This document shows, one piece after another, positions 34,285-47,617 of a DNA stretch of 64,000 nt. Below the pieces are notes generated by a model, which saw only the letters and a program-made list of their open reading frames with translations, was not told the DNA's origin and made no database searches. The stretch is taken from positions 26,034,154 to 26,098,153 of the forward strand of contig NC_087062.1 in the NCBI RefSeq assembly GCF_963678635.1, written 5' to 3'. The position numbers and the translations under genes are program-made. Each line of letters begins with the position of its first letter. Position 1 is the stretch's first letter. The DNA comes from Symsagittifera roscoffensis (Eukaryota; Xenacoelomorpha; Acoela; Convolutidae).

Positions 34285-35875
34285 TGAAAGTCCAGACGAA
34301 AACTCTGTTTTCCCTTTCATCATAAATTCATTCACTGAAGATAGAGGACAAATACAATTTTGTACTAATTTAATTGCAAATGTATTCGAACAAGGAATTA
34401 GCCCATGTAAAGCAGAATTCCCAGAAGTAAAAATCAAGAGACAAATTATCGATCATTATTTAAAAAGAATAAGTAACCTAACTCAACCATATGGAATCTA
34501 CGCCATAGAACTCAGCACAGAAACTAAATATCATAGCAAACATGTTATTCAAACAGACAATCTCGACATAGAATTTTCAAAAGTATTCACAGAATACATC
34601 AAAAACATGCAACACCACAAATCACAGAGAGCAAATTCAATATTCACTAACGATGTTTTTTCACTAATATACAGTTATATATCTATACTAGAAAATATAG
34701 GAACTGATAGTACATCAGCAGTACAAACATCAAGACACACGAAAGTAAGAAATGAAATTGCCGCATTTTCAACATTTTTAAAAACAATCCGTGAAAATTT
34801 TACAAGCAATGAAATTTCACAAAATGTTAAACTCGATTTACCAAAAATCTTAGCATGATTCATATTTGATTATTTTACAAATAATATTGATTTAATTGCA
34901 CAAGCAATAAAAAACTTTAGACCTTAAAGTACCAATGACGACACTGTCATTGCAGAACAATCAGATTATATTTGGGACCCTGAATGGTCTCATCCATTTT
35001 TTCTGAACATACCAATAGACATCTCAAGTCAAGCAATCAGTACAATTTCTATTCACAAAGACTGTGTAAAGGTATTTTCACTTACAATAGATGCAACACC
35101 TGTAAACTATAATTCATTTTTACCTGATAGAAGACAAAATAATAGCTTAAACTCAGCCCTTGTACAACAAGAAATTTTGAATGGAACTAGAAATCTTACA
35201 CAACAAGATATTCAAACACCATCACATTTCATAAATGAAGAAGTAGTTGAAACAATAGTAACAGCTACACAACAAAGTATTTCACCAATGCATCCAAACC
35301 TTACATTAACAAAACCTAAAAATCAAACATTACCACAAGTAACATTGCAATCAACGGTTAAACCCTTGGTCGCTCCAAAAGATTCACATATGGATTATCA
35401 AACATATAGACCTATGACAAAACCAACGCACAGACAAAGAACGTTTACTAGAAGTAATTTCGCAGAACACATTTATAATTGTGTAAATCCATCGAAAACA
35501 ACTCATCCTCCCCGTATACAAAAGCAAAATCATTTACTTTCACAAAAGTCAAATTTTCCAATGACATCAACAAATTCAGTAATTTTTCATGACTATCCAC
35601 ATCCCTCTCAAGATCACAGTGAAAATTATCCATTTTTCCAACAAAATAGGAATAAACAACAAACACCATATCACACATCAAACTATTTATCATCAGATGA
35701 TGACAATTATTATCAACCAGATATTTTTGCACCATACACACGAGAATATCGTGCACAAAAACCTCGACAAAATCAAGTATCTCAAAACATACAATATTAC
35801 CCACATATTGATTCTGGTGAAATTCTAAGCAACTTTTATTCTCTTCACTTTTTGTCTAATCTTAACCCAATTTGA
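34265..35875 (+). pseudogene. gag: gag fragment in tandem copy 1, cut by the duplication junction
   Basis: Same reading frame as the longer gag at 39348. It starts ATG at 34265, is interrupted by TGA at 34856 and TAA at 34925, and is cut at 35803-35805, where sequence switches to the MITE right arm. The last 23 or so codons to 35875 are MITE and not Gag. Confidence 0.7.
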
Positions 35876-36338
35876 GAAAAACGCGTTTGAAAATTCAAGT
35901 TTTGTTCGTTTTGTCAGGATAATTTAAATCAGCACTCGATTATGGAAAATTGAAAACTATTAATTTTGATGGACACGCTTTAAACATAAAGCCAATCGAC
36001 GATTGGAAAAAAGTAATGAACGCAAGTAAACATAAAAAAACACTGACTGTTTTGAAAAATCTCAACTTTCCAATTTCTAAGAAAAATAGTGATACCCTTA
36101 AAGATCTCTGAATTTCTAGAATAATTTATAACTGGCGCTTTTTTGATAACAAGAATCCAACTTGAGAAAACTGGATCAAAAGGTAAAGTTTTTAATCCGC
36201 TGGGAAATCTTAAGAATAAATTCATTGTTCGAAACTAGAAATCGTTCACGTTTTTTCGCCCAACCTAAGTGCATCAATATTTTCAGACTTTTTCCTGAGA
36301 AAAAAAAAACAAAAACAAATCATCAAAACCTGTATAAG

Positions 36339-36497
36339 TGGAACCAGATCTAAACTATATTTTTATTATTGGTTATAAATTGGAAATTTTATCACTATAA
36401 AAATTTTAATATTAACCAATCATGATCCATCTAACTAATAACCCACTTATTACCCTATCCGAAAATACTCTGTGAGTTACACTTCGGTCCTAACTCA
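36339..36497 (+). repeat. 5' LTR, shortened (second tandem copy)
   Basis: Same 159-bp form as 31455-31613, including the same internal deletion, so the deletion predates the tandem duplication. With the 3' LTR it delimits a 19.8-kb unit. Confidence 0.82.
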
Positions 36498-37788
36498 TCT
36501 GGTGCGACCATAAGTCTCGAAAAAGACATTAAAAAACAAATTAGCTTAGAACTAACAAAATAGATTAGAAATAGACACAAAACATTTCCGAACTGTTACA
36601 TGATAACAATTTAATTGAAATGTCTCTATGACTCAATAGATCAGAGCCGCTATTCCGTACAATACTAGAACTACCAGGTATTGGAAGAAGACCTCAGACA
36701 AGAGACGATCTACGACTACGAAGAAACTTACCATTAAGTTTCATGGTCGTACGATGAAAGCCAGAATAAACTTTTATATTTAGAATTTTACTAGCAATGA
36801 ATTTAGATTTTCATTTGCAAACATAAAACCTTGAAGAAAAATCTTCAATGATTATTTCAGGCGCTATACAAAATTTACTATCGTACAATAACGACTGATA
36901 AAAACATCTCAAATCGTTTCCTCCAAATCTGCAGTAAGATTCAAAGAGATATCTGAAAAATAATTTATTAAAAGAAAAATAAAAATTAGTTAAAATGATC
37001 ACAAATTATTAGTATACATAAATCATCGTGTCATCTCCAGCTTCATCACCTAAACAAAATAGCAATCATAAAACTACTAACATCATTAAAAACTAAACTT
37101 TTCTATCAAATAAAACCTAAAGGCTTATCTTAAATTTAATCTATATTTCACTTAAATTTCTCTACACCTTAAATACAGATCATCAAGGGTGTCATTGGAT
37201 CTCTTTAAATATCTAATTTAATTCATTTGATACCATTATTTATACCAGATCATCAAGGCTTATCCTTGGATCAAATAAAACAATTTTTTTCTCCCCCACC
37301 TTATTAATAAAGTGTCTAACGACCTCAAACGTCGATTCACTATCCAACCTTTCCAAAAGACCCAGGACTAAAAGAAATTTTTAAATAAAACTAACCATTC
37401 AAATTAAGTTAAACAGTGAAGAACTTCGGTTATTCATCCTTCACTTGAACCCTCCTCTTAACAGACCCAGGATAGATCTTAGACTTAGTAAGTTTAAAAT
37501 AGTATCTAACGAACTACTTGCGTTCTAATTATACCTGAACCTTGTGGATCGATTTACTATTCTCCAACCCTTGAACACAATCACTACCCCTAAGTAAGAT
37601 TAAGTAAGTTAACACCTTAACTTAGACTAGCCACGAGAAAGTAAAAAATCCTTCTTCGGAATCGATATACTTTTCTCTCCAACCCTGAACAAAAAGACCC
37701 AGGTTAAGCTAACCAAAAAATTGTAAGGACTAACAGTCTAGGAAATTAAAATCACTAATAACTTCTTGCATCCCTCATCCTAAACCTT

Positions 37789-38016
37789 ATGTCATTCAAA
37801 AATTTAGGAAATAAACAAACAATCGTTTTACACAATTGTGAAATAGATAACAAAAAATACGATCTTGTAATCACTCCACATACACAAACAGTTGGATACA
37901 TTCGAACAAAACGACAAACAATTAAAAGAAAAGTTATAAACAAACAAAGACAAATCACACAAAAAGATTTTCAAAAAATAGAAACGCATTTTCTGAATCA
38001 GAAGTCAACATCATAA
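37789..38016 (+). pseudogene. Truncated duplicate of the small basic ORF (second tandem copy)
   Basis: Counterpart of 32905-33132, with an identical predicted peptide. Carried along by the 4.9-kb duplication. Confidence 0.5.
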
Positions 38017-38557
38017 GCTCATTAACATCATTAAAAAACTAACTCTTTTTATTAAATAAATTTAAACCATTTTAAATTTAAATTCACTTAATTTTAAAAA
38101 TCAGATCATCAAGGCTTCTCCTTGGATCTTTATAAATTTTCTATCTTAAATTTAAAATCTGATCATCAAGGCCTATTCTTGGATCAAAAAGAACAATTTT
38201 GTTCTCCCCCACCCACTTAGCAAGTGTCTAACGACCTCAAACGTCGATTCACTATCCAACCCTTTCAAACACCCAGGACTAATAGAAATTTTTCAAATGT
38301 TTCTAACCATTCTAACTAGGCTAAACAGTGAAGAACGTCGGTTATTTAACCTTCACTTGACCCCCCCCCCCCCTCTTACCTGACCCAGGCTAAACCAAAA
38401 ATCTTAGTAAGTTTAAAATAGTACGTAACGAACTTCTCGCGTTCTAATTATACCTGAATCCTGTAGATCGATTTACTATTTTCCAACCCTTGAACACAAT
38501 CACTACCACTAAGTAAGATTAAGTAAGTTAACACCTTAACTTAGAATAGTCACGAGA

Positions 38558-38955
38558 AAGTAACAGTCAATCTCCGGAATCGATATACTTTTCTCTCCCA
38601 CCCTGAATAAAAAGACTCAAGTTAGGCTAACCAAAAAATCGTAAGGACTAACAGTCTTGGATTTTACATTCACTAATAAAAACCTTGCATCCTTCATCCT
38701 AAACCTTATGTCACTGAACAATTTAGGAAATAAGTAAACAATCGTACTACTTAATTGAAAGTAACAGTCAATCTCCGGAATCGATATACTTTTCTCTCCC
38801 ACCCTGAATAAAAAGACTCAAGTTAGGCTAACCAAAAAATCATAAGGACTAACAGTCTTGGATTTTACATTCACTAATAAAAACCTTGCATCCTTCATCC
38901 TAAACCTTATGTCACTGAACAATTTAGGAAATAACTAAACAATCGTACTACTTAA
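38558..38955. repeat. 199-bp tandem duplication inside copy 2
   Basis: 38558-38756 is repeated at 38757-38955, junction TTAATTG|AAAGTAACAGTC. It has only a few mismatches and is absent from copy 1. It inserts a broken start of the basic ORF upstream of the one at 38909. Confidence 0.9.
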
Positions 38956-39367
38956 TTGCGAAATAAATAACGAAACATACGATCTCGTAATCACACCACA
39001 CAAAAAAACAATTGGATATATTCGAACAAAACGACAAACAATAAAAAAAATTATAAGCAAACAAAGACAACTTATACATAAAAAGTTTTCAAAGCGAAGA
39101 AACGCAGTCTCCGAATAAGAAGTCAGTATTTTAGATGCACTTTGCAAACTAAAAGAAACAGTAAATAAAAACTACCCAGTTCACGACCAATTCTATTTTT
39201 CCGATTCAGAAGCCACATCACATTCATCAAAACAAGGAAAAAGAAGAATTAAAAAGATATACAAAAATAAACCAGTATGTTTAAACAATTGGAACCAACC
39301 AATCAGACACATTGAACATTACGCACTGACAGTTATAAAACGAAAAAATGAGCCAAAGTCCAAGTGA
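38909..39367 (+). pseudogene. Small basic ORF, second tandem copy
   Basis: Counterpart of 33826-34284, overlapping the gag ATG at 39348. It has the codon-10 TAA plus a second stop where copy 1 reads GAATCAGAAG and copy 2 reads GAATAAGAAG. Confidence 0.5.
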
Positions 39368-41957
39368 TGAAAGTCCAGACGAAAACTCTGTTTTCCCTTT
39401 CATCATAAATTCATTCACTGAAGATAGAGGACAAATACAATTCTGTACTAATTTAATTGCAAATGTATTCGAACAAGGAATTAGCCCATGTAAAGCAGAA
39501 TTCCCAGAAGTAAAAATCAAGAGACAAATTATCGATCATTATTTAAAAAAAATAAGTAACCTAACTCAACCATATGGAATCTACGCCATAGAACTCAGCA
39601 CAGAAACTAAATATCATAGCAAACATGTTATTCAAACAGACAATCTTGACATAGAATTTTCAAAAGTATTCACAGAATACATCAAAAACATGCAACACCA
39701 CAAATCACAGAGAGCAAATTCAATATTCACTAACGATGTTTTTTCACTAATATACAGTTATATATCTATACTAGAAAATATAGGAACTGATAGTACATCA
39801 GCAGTACAAACATCAAGACACACGAAAGTAAGAAATGAAATTGCCGCATTTTCAACATTTTTAAAAACAATCCGTGAAAATTTTACAAGCAATGAAATTT
39901 CACAAAATGTTAAACTCGATTTACCAAAAATCTTAGCATGATTCATATTTGATTATTTTACAAATAATATTGATTTAATTGCACAAGCAATAAAAAACTT
40001 TAGACCTTAAAGTACCAATGACGACACTGTCATTGCAGAACAATCAGATTATATTTGGGACCCTGAATGGTCTCATCCATTTTTTCTGAACATACCAATA
40101 GACATCTCAAGTCAAGCAATCAGTACAATTTCTATTCACAAAGACTGTGTAAAGGTATTTTCACTTACAATAGATGCAACACCTGTAAACTATAATTCAT
40201 TTTTACCTGATAGAAGACAAAATAATAGCTTAAACTCAGCCCTTGTACAACAAGAAATTTTGAATGGAACTAGAAATCTTACACAACAAGATATTCAAAC
40301 ACCATCACATTTCATAAATGAAGAAGTAGTTGAAACAATAGTAACAGCTACACAACAAAGTATTTCACCAATGCATCCAAACCTTACATTAACAAAACCT
40401 AAAAATCAAACATTACCACAAGTAACATTGCAATCAACGGTTAAACCCTTGGTCGCTCCAAAAGATTCACATATGGATTATCAAACATATAGACCTATGA
40501 CAAAACCAACGCACAGACAAAGAACGTTTACTAGAAGTAATTTCGCAGAACACATTTATAATTGTGTAAATCCATCGAAAACAACTCATCCTCCCCGTAT
40601 ACAAAAGCAAAATCATTTACTTTCACAAAAGTCAAATTTTCCAATGACATCAACAAATTCAGTAAATTTTCATGACTATCCACATCCCTCTCAAGATCAC
40701 AGTGAAAATTATCCATTTTTCCAACAAAATAGGAATAAACAACAAACACCATATCACACATCAAACTATTTATCATCAGATGATGACAATTATTATCAAC
40801 CAGATATTTTTGCACCATACACACGAGAATATCGTGCACAAAAACCTCGACAAAATCAAGTATCTCAAAACATACAATATTACCCACAAAATTTAGCAAA
40901 TACACAAAGCTATCAACCGATGAACATACAAAATCAACCAAACACACAATCCTATCAACCAGTACATTCACAAAACCCAGTCATTTTGAGTTCTTATCAA
41001 CCAACACAAATGCAAAATGAAATATCATTACCATATTGTTTACAACAACATGAAATAACACAAAATCAACTTACAATTTATTCACAAATGCCAAATGCCG
41101 CAGAATCACTACAAATGACAATGAATCCATACCTAATGAGTGGATCATCAATAACCTCAAAAAACCTATTGATGGTCTTTACAGGTACAGACCCTGAATA
41201 CTCCGTAGAAGATTATTTAAATGCAGTCACAGCAAATCTAATTTTAGATATAGGACCTGAACCAATTAATACGCCACTTCACCAAAATTGGACACATAGA
41301 CGCACAGCGTTAACACAAACAACACTTGATGGCGCAGCTCAGAAATGGTTTTCAGTTTTACCGATAGAAATAAAAACAGATTGGAAAACATTCACACAAG
41401 ATTTTTCAAAAATGTTTGACTCTGAAAGAAATAAACAACATCAAAGAGTTTTATGTAACGAAATTCGTAGACTACCAAAGGAAACAATTAAACAATTGGC
41501 AGTTCGAATTGAAACAATAGTTCGAAAAGCATATTCTTTTGACACCCATGATTATAAAAACACGAAAATGACAGAAGTTTTAATGTTGACTCCAACACTC
41601 TAATTAATGAATATAGCTATTAAAGAGAGAGCATCACATTCCTCCTCAATTCGAGAACCAGATTTAGATTTCAGAAAACTAGTTGATAAACTAGAACAAG
41701 CAGAAATCACAATGAAACTCGAAGAAAAAGAAAATCTTAAACTACAATACGTCAATAGAATCGAAACAAATACTACACATTTAAGCAACAGACAAGAATC
41801 AGATGTAGACCTAACTGAAAAAATCACTGAAACTTTAAACATATATGAGAAAAACCCATATTTCAATGGTGATGCATCTTCCAAAAAATGGTGTAATTAT
41901 TACCGAAAATACGGACATAGTATTCCCGAATGTAGACAAATACAACAAGATAACTAA
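39348..41957 (+). pseudogene. gag: gag of the giant element
   Basis: One frame of about 870 codons with in-frame stops at 39939 (TGA), 40008 (TAA) and 41601 (TAA). The N-terminal 200 residues are helical-looking and unassigned. Residues about 300-540 are Gln/Pro/Thr/Tyr-rich with YQP repeats (SYQPMNIQNQP, SYQPVHSQNP). A capsid-like region follows (FTGTDPEYSVEDYLNAV, TTLDGAAQKWFSVLP, WKTFTQDFSKMF), matching the retrotransposon Gag pattern. A single zinc knuckle near the C terminus reads C-x2-Y-x4-H-x4-C (CNYYRKYGHSIPEC): the second Cys is Tyr. Gag is much longer than the usual 300-500 residues. Pol continues in another frame. Confidence 0.78.
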
Positions 41958-42003
41958 AACAAACCACAAAATACAAAGAACCAAATAAATCATTCATTAA
42001 TAT

Positions 42004-42828
42004 ATGAAAAAAGACCAAAATTTGCCAAACAAAAACATACATAGTAACAACAGCTCTGGTAAACCACTTCCCAATAATTCAAATTACTCAAGAAACCAAT
42101 CACCCTATAATTCTAATTATAGAGGTAGATCACCAGAACGAAGAAATTCACGAAATTTCTCACAAATTAGATATAGTCGACCAAATAGCCAAATTAATCA
42201 GTATAGAAATATCTATTCACGATCAAACTCAAACAGAACAGATTTTTTTGATACCAGGTCCCATTCAAATTCAAGGAATAGACACTATTCAAACGATAGA
42301 TCACGAAACTCATCATACAACAGGAACAGAAACTATTCAAACAATAGGAATAGAAGCTATTCCAATAATCGTAATCAACGTTACCAAAACAATAGATCAA
42401 GAAACAATTCATACAGCAGACCCAATTATCAACGAACAAATAACAAGAACTATCACAATAGATCACGAAATATTTCACAGAATAGGAATCCAAACTATAA
42501 CCATCAGCAAAGGAATTATTCTCAATCTCCTCATAGAAATAAATATTGCTACTCCGATTCCCAAAACAGATATAGAAGCAATACACCGAAACATCAAAGA
42601 CAAATTAATCAAGTACACACAACTGAAGAAACAAATTCAGACCCCCCTGATATCGATGATACAGAAAGCACAGAATTACAATTAAATCACATTAATTGTG
42701 AATCAACAGACAGCGAAAGTGATACAACTAATACTATCTCAGATAATATGATCACAGCTGAAAATGATTACGAACCTATCATATATGAACACCCCTTCAC
42801 TTCACACATTTACGAAAATCAATTGTAA
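42004..42828 (+). CDS. Arg/Asn/Ser/Tyr-rich N-terminal segment of Pol (or Gag tail)
   Basis: 274 uninterrupted codons in the same frame as protease and RT. The centre is a long low-complexity basic stretch with repeats such as RNRHYSNDRSRNSSYNR, SNNRNRSYSNNRNQRY and RSRNNSYSRP. It resembles RS-domain or nucleocapsid basic tails and probably binds RNA. The C-terminal 70 residues turn acidic (SDPPDIDDTESTEL). It follows the gag zinc knuckle by about 50 bases. Whether it is reached by frameshifting from gag or from its own ATG at 42004 is not clear. Confidence 0.6.
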   Translation: MKKDQNLPNKNIHSNNSSGKPLPNNSNYSRNQSPYNSNYRGRSPERRNSRNFSQIRYSRPNSQINQYRNIYSRSNSNRTDFFDTRSHSNSRNRHYSNDRSRNSSYNRNRNYSNNRNRSYSNNRNQRYQNNRSRNNSYSRPNYQRTNNKNYHNRSRNISQNRNPNYNHQQRNYSQSPHRNKYCYSDSQNRYRSNTPKHQRQINQVHTTEETNSDPPDIDDTESTELQLNHINCESTDSESDTTNTISDNMITAENDYEPIIYEHPFTSHIYENQL

Positions 42829-45800
42829 CTTCTCCACAATTACTACACTACACCTAATAGTAATAACGTACCAGTTGAACAAGAAGTAAATAGTATTAAC
42901 ACTGTAATTAAACCCGAAAAAAACTAAGTACAAAGCTCAAATACAAACCACATATATCAAAATATACAAAAAGAACAACCAAGAGAAAAAATTTAGACAA
43001 TTCCATTTCTCTTAGAAAGTCCAAAAAGTAAAGAATTTCAACCACCAGATCTTGAAATAGATTTTTTAATAGACTCAGGAGCAGAAACAAATATAATTAA
43101 TATTCCCACTTGAAATCAAATTAAAATATTACATCCAACCCTAGTACCTATTAAGACAGCCAGCAAATTAGCAATAGCACAAAGTTCTACATTAGTAAAT
43201 TATGGAAAAATCCAATTTTTTCTAGTTCCCACCAGAACAATGGAACAAAACAAAATCTTAGACAAACCATTTAAATAAACATTCCACATAACAGATATAA
43301 AACACAATATCATTGGCATACCATTTATAAATAAGTATATTCCCACAATAATTATTTTAAATAGTAAACTTCATATAAAAGACTAGTACACAAGGATAAA
43401 AAATATATCCTCAACATTTTTTCAAAGATTAAACAAACAACCACCATTTTTCTCTAAATTCTATCCTATATACAATCAGCAACGAAAATATCTGAAACCA
43501 CTATCGGAAAATGTATATAATTTTTCAATCAAACAAATTCACCAGTATGATAAAAATCAAAACAAACAACAACTTTTTATGTCAGACCTCGTATTCAAAC
43601 CTATCCATAATTTTTTCCGAATAACATTTTCGTCCATAAAAAATATAAAAACTTCAAACTACGACATTATTTCATTACATGTATATAATAATTAACCATA
43701 CCAGATAACATTACCTCTAGGACTCTTAGTATATTGTGAAACAAATGCTACAACTTTACCCACAAGCGAAGTAGCATATCGAGTCAATAATTTATTACAA
43801 TTACTAGATATATGTCAATCAACAATTCTTGATGAAGAATTATCAATAAACAACATAATAAGCAATGAAAAAAGAAACACAGATTATTTCACAAAAACAC
43901 CATATTTTAAACCAACGTTTAAAGTATTGCATTATACAGTAGAACAGCAAAAATTTCTAACAATGTTTAACTTTCAATATTCTCAAATAACACAAAACGA
44001 ATTCGACAAATTAGCCAAACTGTTACTAAAATATCCAACAGTTTATGCAACATCAAAATTTGATGTTGGAAAAATTAGTTCACCACTACATTTACATTTA
44101 AAACCAGACGCAATTTTCAAAAAACAAAGAGCAAGCAAAGTACCAATACGCTTACAAGATAAAGTAAATAGACTACTTGACATTTTAGAACAATATGAAA
44201 TTATATCTCCAGTCCATAAAGAAAAACAACCAAAAGGTAACACCTTTATCAACCCAGTTAATATCCTAGCTAAAGGAGATTCATTAAAAATTGTTCTAGA
44301 CGCTAGGTATCTCAATTCCCTAGCTGACGAATCTAAATGTAATTGGCCCATAGAACCAATTCAGGTAATTTTAACAAAAATAAATGGTAAATATTTCACA
44401 ACCGCAGACAAGAATAGTGCATATAATCAAATGCCATTAGACGAACAGTCACGACGATTAACACAATTCGTTATCGGAAATCAACATTACGAATTCAACA
44501 GGTTATTCTATGGAAAATCCATAGGATCAGCAGCTTTTTCAGCTTTTATGAGTAAAATCTTTAGACCACTTATTCTCAAGAAAAATTCAATCACGTACTT
44601 AGACGATGTTTTCATGCAATCACAAACTAAAGATGAAATGTATATAATTTTGGAACAGTATCATCAAACACTCAAACACTAAAATATGAAAGCAGCCCCA
44701 GATAAATCACATTTTTTCTAACACGTGTAAAGTTTCTTGGACATATTATTGAAAGAAACACTATAACTCCATTAAAATCCCGCATAGACGCAATTCAAAA
44801 ACTTCAACCACCTACAAATAAAAAGAAAATCCAAGAATTTCTTGGAATGTTAAATTTTCTCAGTAAATATGTATACAAAATGCAATTATACTTAAGACCT
44901 TTCTATAACATCCTTAGACAACAAAACAACTTTGAATGGACTACTGAACATAAAACACGATTTGAAGAAATTTAAAAAATGCTAACATAACAAATATCAA
45001 ATACAATCCGAGATCCAAATCAACCATTCTATGCAATGTGCGATGCTTCGAATTTTGGCATCGGCGCAGCATTACTACAATCACACAGTGGAACAAATAA
45101 AATGAGTCTAATATCAGCAAGTTCTTGCTTATTTACACAAGCCGAATTACGACTCTCTACTCTCAGGAATGAACGCACAGCTATAATATACACACTTACA
45201 GAATATGAATTTCTGATACTTGGAACATCCAACAGTTCTTTTTACAGATCACAAACCGATTAGGTTTCTTTTTACACAAAAATCGAACCCAAATCATTGA
45301 GTTTACAGATTTCAATTAAATTTAATAAAATTTCCATTTTTACATATAGTTTGGACAGCAGGAAAAAATCTTGCATTACCAGATACACTAAGTAGAAATA
45401 CACCACCAGAATTACTCGCACGAAAAACTACAATTGAAATACCACAAAATATTAAATTTTATCTTGCAAAAAACGAAATATCACCACGACTAGAATGTAA
45501 ATATGCAGTAAAAACAGATATAGATCAATCTCAGGTAAACAATTTACAATATTTTTCACTTTATTTAGATTGTCAAAACAATCACTATGAAATCGATTTA
45601 TTAGGTACATCCACATTTAAACCAATCCCATATTCACATTGGATAAAAAATAATACTCAACAAAAAACAAAAAAGCAACAGCCACACAAAAAAGATCCTT
45701 TCCCATTATTAGAAAAAAAATTTAACTGACATTATAAATTTATCAGGACCACCAACAACTGATTTGAAATACAGTAAATCAAGTTTTCAACCTTCATGAC

Positions 45801-47617
45801 CCACTCGACACAATTCCCCTATCAAAAATAGAAGAAGAAAATCTTTTTTTAACACCAACAGAAAAAATTATACTACAATTAAAACAAAAATACCTAAATT
45901 TGGACCCTAGTATTAGACAACTTAAATCATGCACAAATATAAAACAAAGCCAGCAAAAGCTGATACAACGATATTAGGAAACAAAACACTCCTCCGATAC
46001 TTTAGAAAATTCAATAATACTACTATAAATGAAAATACAGATATTTTAGAATATACTACATCCGAGTCTAAAGTACCCTGTCTCCCCCTCTGTATGATGT
46101 TGATAGCATTCAACATATCACACACACAAAATACAAAAGGACACTCAGGATCAGAAAAGACGTTTTCAAATTTTACACAAAATTTTTAATTCCCAAATGC
46201 ACCAATTTGGATTAAAGTTTTATGCAACGATTGCATAATATGTCAATTAATAAACCTTACGCAAATCAAAAATAAATAGCACCAAAACAAGACTTTAAAG
46301 GACAAAGTCTATATTTCAATCAAAGAATTTCATTTGACACAAAAGGACCAATTTCACCATCCTCCGAAGGAAATTCTTACATTATGGTCCTTGTTGATGC
46401 ATTTACACACTACGTTGCACTCAACCCAGTACCAAATTGTAATGCTTATTACGCATACACAACACTCTACGAACATTGGATAGCTAAATTCGGATTACCC
46501 GAAATACTAGTTACAGATAATGGCACAGAACTTATAAACAATGAAATTATCACATTATGCCACGTGTATAACATCAAACATAACACACGTACGTCTCAAG
46601 CACCATGGACAAATGGATTAGTTGAAGGTATGAACCGTTCACTACAAGAATATCTTCGATGTATCATAAATGGAAATGATAAAAGATACACTGAATGGTC
46701 AGCAGATATAAAATTATTTCCCTTATCTTATAATTCACAAATTACAACAACCCTAGGAATGTCACCATACGAAATGGTTTTTAATCGAAAGCCAGGAAAA
46801 CCAATTATGTTCACAGCAAATGCACATAAAAATACACAAGGATATTGTCAACCAAACAAAGATTCAATTTGTTATAATCTACCATTACATACTCATGATG
46901 AAGACCACTTTCATTATCCACAAATTTTAAAATTAGCTTCCAGTACTCATACCGAATGGATTTTAAGTAGAGATAAAAAACCTAATGAAATATACCAAAA
47001 AGTAACAAAGAAATTGTTACAAAGGCAAAATATAAACAACCAAATTAATTCACGCTTCATGCCAGCTACAGATTTAAAACTTGGAACATTTGTTTCAATA
47101 CCCAATTTTAATATAGAGGAAAAAAGGAATATCCAAAAAACTACAAACATTTCGAAAAGGACCATATCAAATAATTGATAAACCTACTGAAGTAACATAC
47201 AAACTTACTGACTCCAGCAAGAAAGAAATCATTCAACACCGTAACAACCTTTTATCTTTTTATCCAAAAGAATACGCACTCCCCGAATTAACTCAATCAT
47301 ATTCTTTCACAGGCTTACACATCTTTCAAAATCATTCACAAATAGAGCAAAATCAAAAAGTTAATACCACAAAAAGTAAAAATACAATCCAACAGCAAAA
47401 TGTAGACCCTCAAAATTCCAACACACCAGAACCAAAAACAACTCAAAAAGAAAGAAAAAATCGAAAATTATTAGAAAAAATCTTACCACAGGATCAACAA
47501 CAAAAATCCAAACATAGAGAACCATCACGTCTTAGAAGTCAACCACGAAAAAACTATAAGACATTTATTCCACAGTCTAAAATATTAAAGAAAGTTGAAT
47601 TTCAGAAACAACTTTAA
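42829..47617 (+). pseudogene. pol: pol of the giant element: PR, RT, RNase H, IN
   Basis: Continues the frame of the basic segment. The protease has an intact active site FLIDSGAETNIIN (Asp codon 43072). RT (43927-44990) has VLDARYLNSL, FTTADKNSAYNQMPL, FNRLFYG and the catalytic YLDD box at 44596. RNase H (44990-45400) has MCDASNFGIGAALL and LTEYEFLILG. The HHCC region lies at 46090-46260 (HTQNTKGHSG...CNDCIIC). The integrase core has Asp at 46336, Asp at 46516 and Glu at 46624, a perfect D-D-35-E. A GPF/Y-like KGPYQIIDKP segment precedes the basic C-terminal tail ending at 47617. In-frame stops (43111, 43276, 43384, 43693, 44680 and others) and frameshifts near 44700, 45240, 45725 and 47140 inactivate it. 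Confidence 0.85.
46384..47178 (+). CDS. Integrase core, best-preserved pol segment
   Basis: 264 open codons containing VTDNGTE, TNGLVEGMNRSLQEYL and LGMSPYEMVFNRKPG, the conserved catalytic core and helix of Ty3-type integrases. Both the second Asp and the Glu are present. The end of the frame (IEEKRN...) is a frameshift; the GPY module continues in another frame to 47617. This region would be the best probe for placing the element in a phylogeny. Confidence 0.85.
   Translation: MVLVDAFTHYVALNPVPNCNAYYAYTTLYEHWIAKFGLPEILVTDNGTELINNEIITLCHVYNIKHNTRTSQAPWTNGLVEGMNRSLQEYLRCIINGNDKRYTEWSADIKLFPLSYNSQITTTLGMSPYEMVFNRKPGKPIMFTANAHKNTQGYCQPNKDSICYNLPLHTHDEDHFHYPQILKLASSTHTEWILSRDKKPNEIYQKVTKKLLQRQNINNQINSRFMPATDLKLGTFVSIPNFNIEEKRNIQKTTNISKRTISNN

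Larger units (their letters stand above)
30920..35803. repeat. 4.9-kb tandem duplication, copy 1
   Basis: Runs from inside the right arm of the hairpin MITE through the 5' LTR, the leader, the small basic ORF and the first part of gag. It is collinear with 35804-40886 at a constant offset of 4884 bases until a 199-bp local duplication in copy 2. Only scattered substitutions are seen, so the duplication is very recent. Confidence 0.92.
35804..40886. repeat. 4.9-kb tandem duplication, copy 2
   Basis: Collinear with 30920-35803. The junction shares only CA between the gag sequence and the MITE arm (2-bp microhomology). It is 199 bp longer because of a local duplication at 38558-38955. Beyond 40886 gag continues uniquely. 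Confidence 0.92.

Noticed and set aside
40531-40971. Minus-strand 146-codon frame opposite gag
   Set aside because: Shadow of the Gln/Thr/His-rich gag frame; composition mirrors the complement of biased codons.
42194-42685. Long frames on both strands across the Arg/Asn/Ser-rich segment
   Set aside because: Repetitive A-rich codons keep several frames open; only frame 42004-42828 is collinear with protease and RT.
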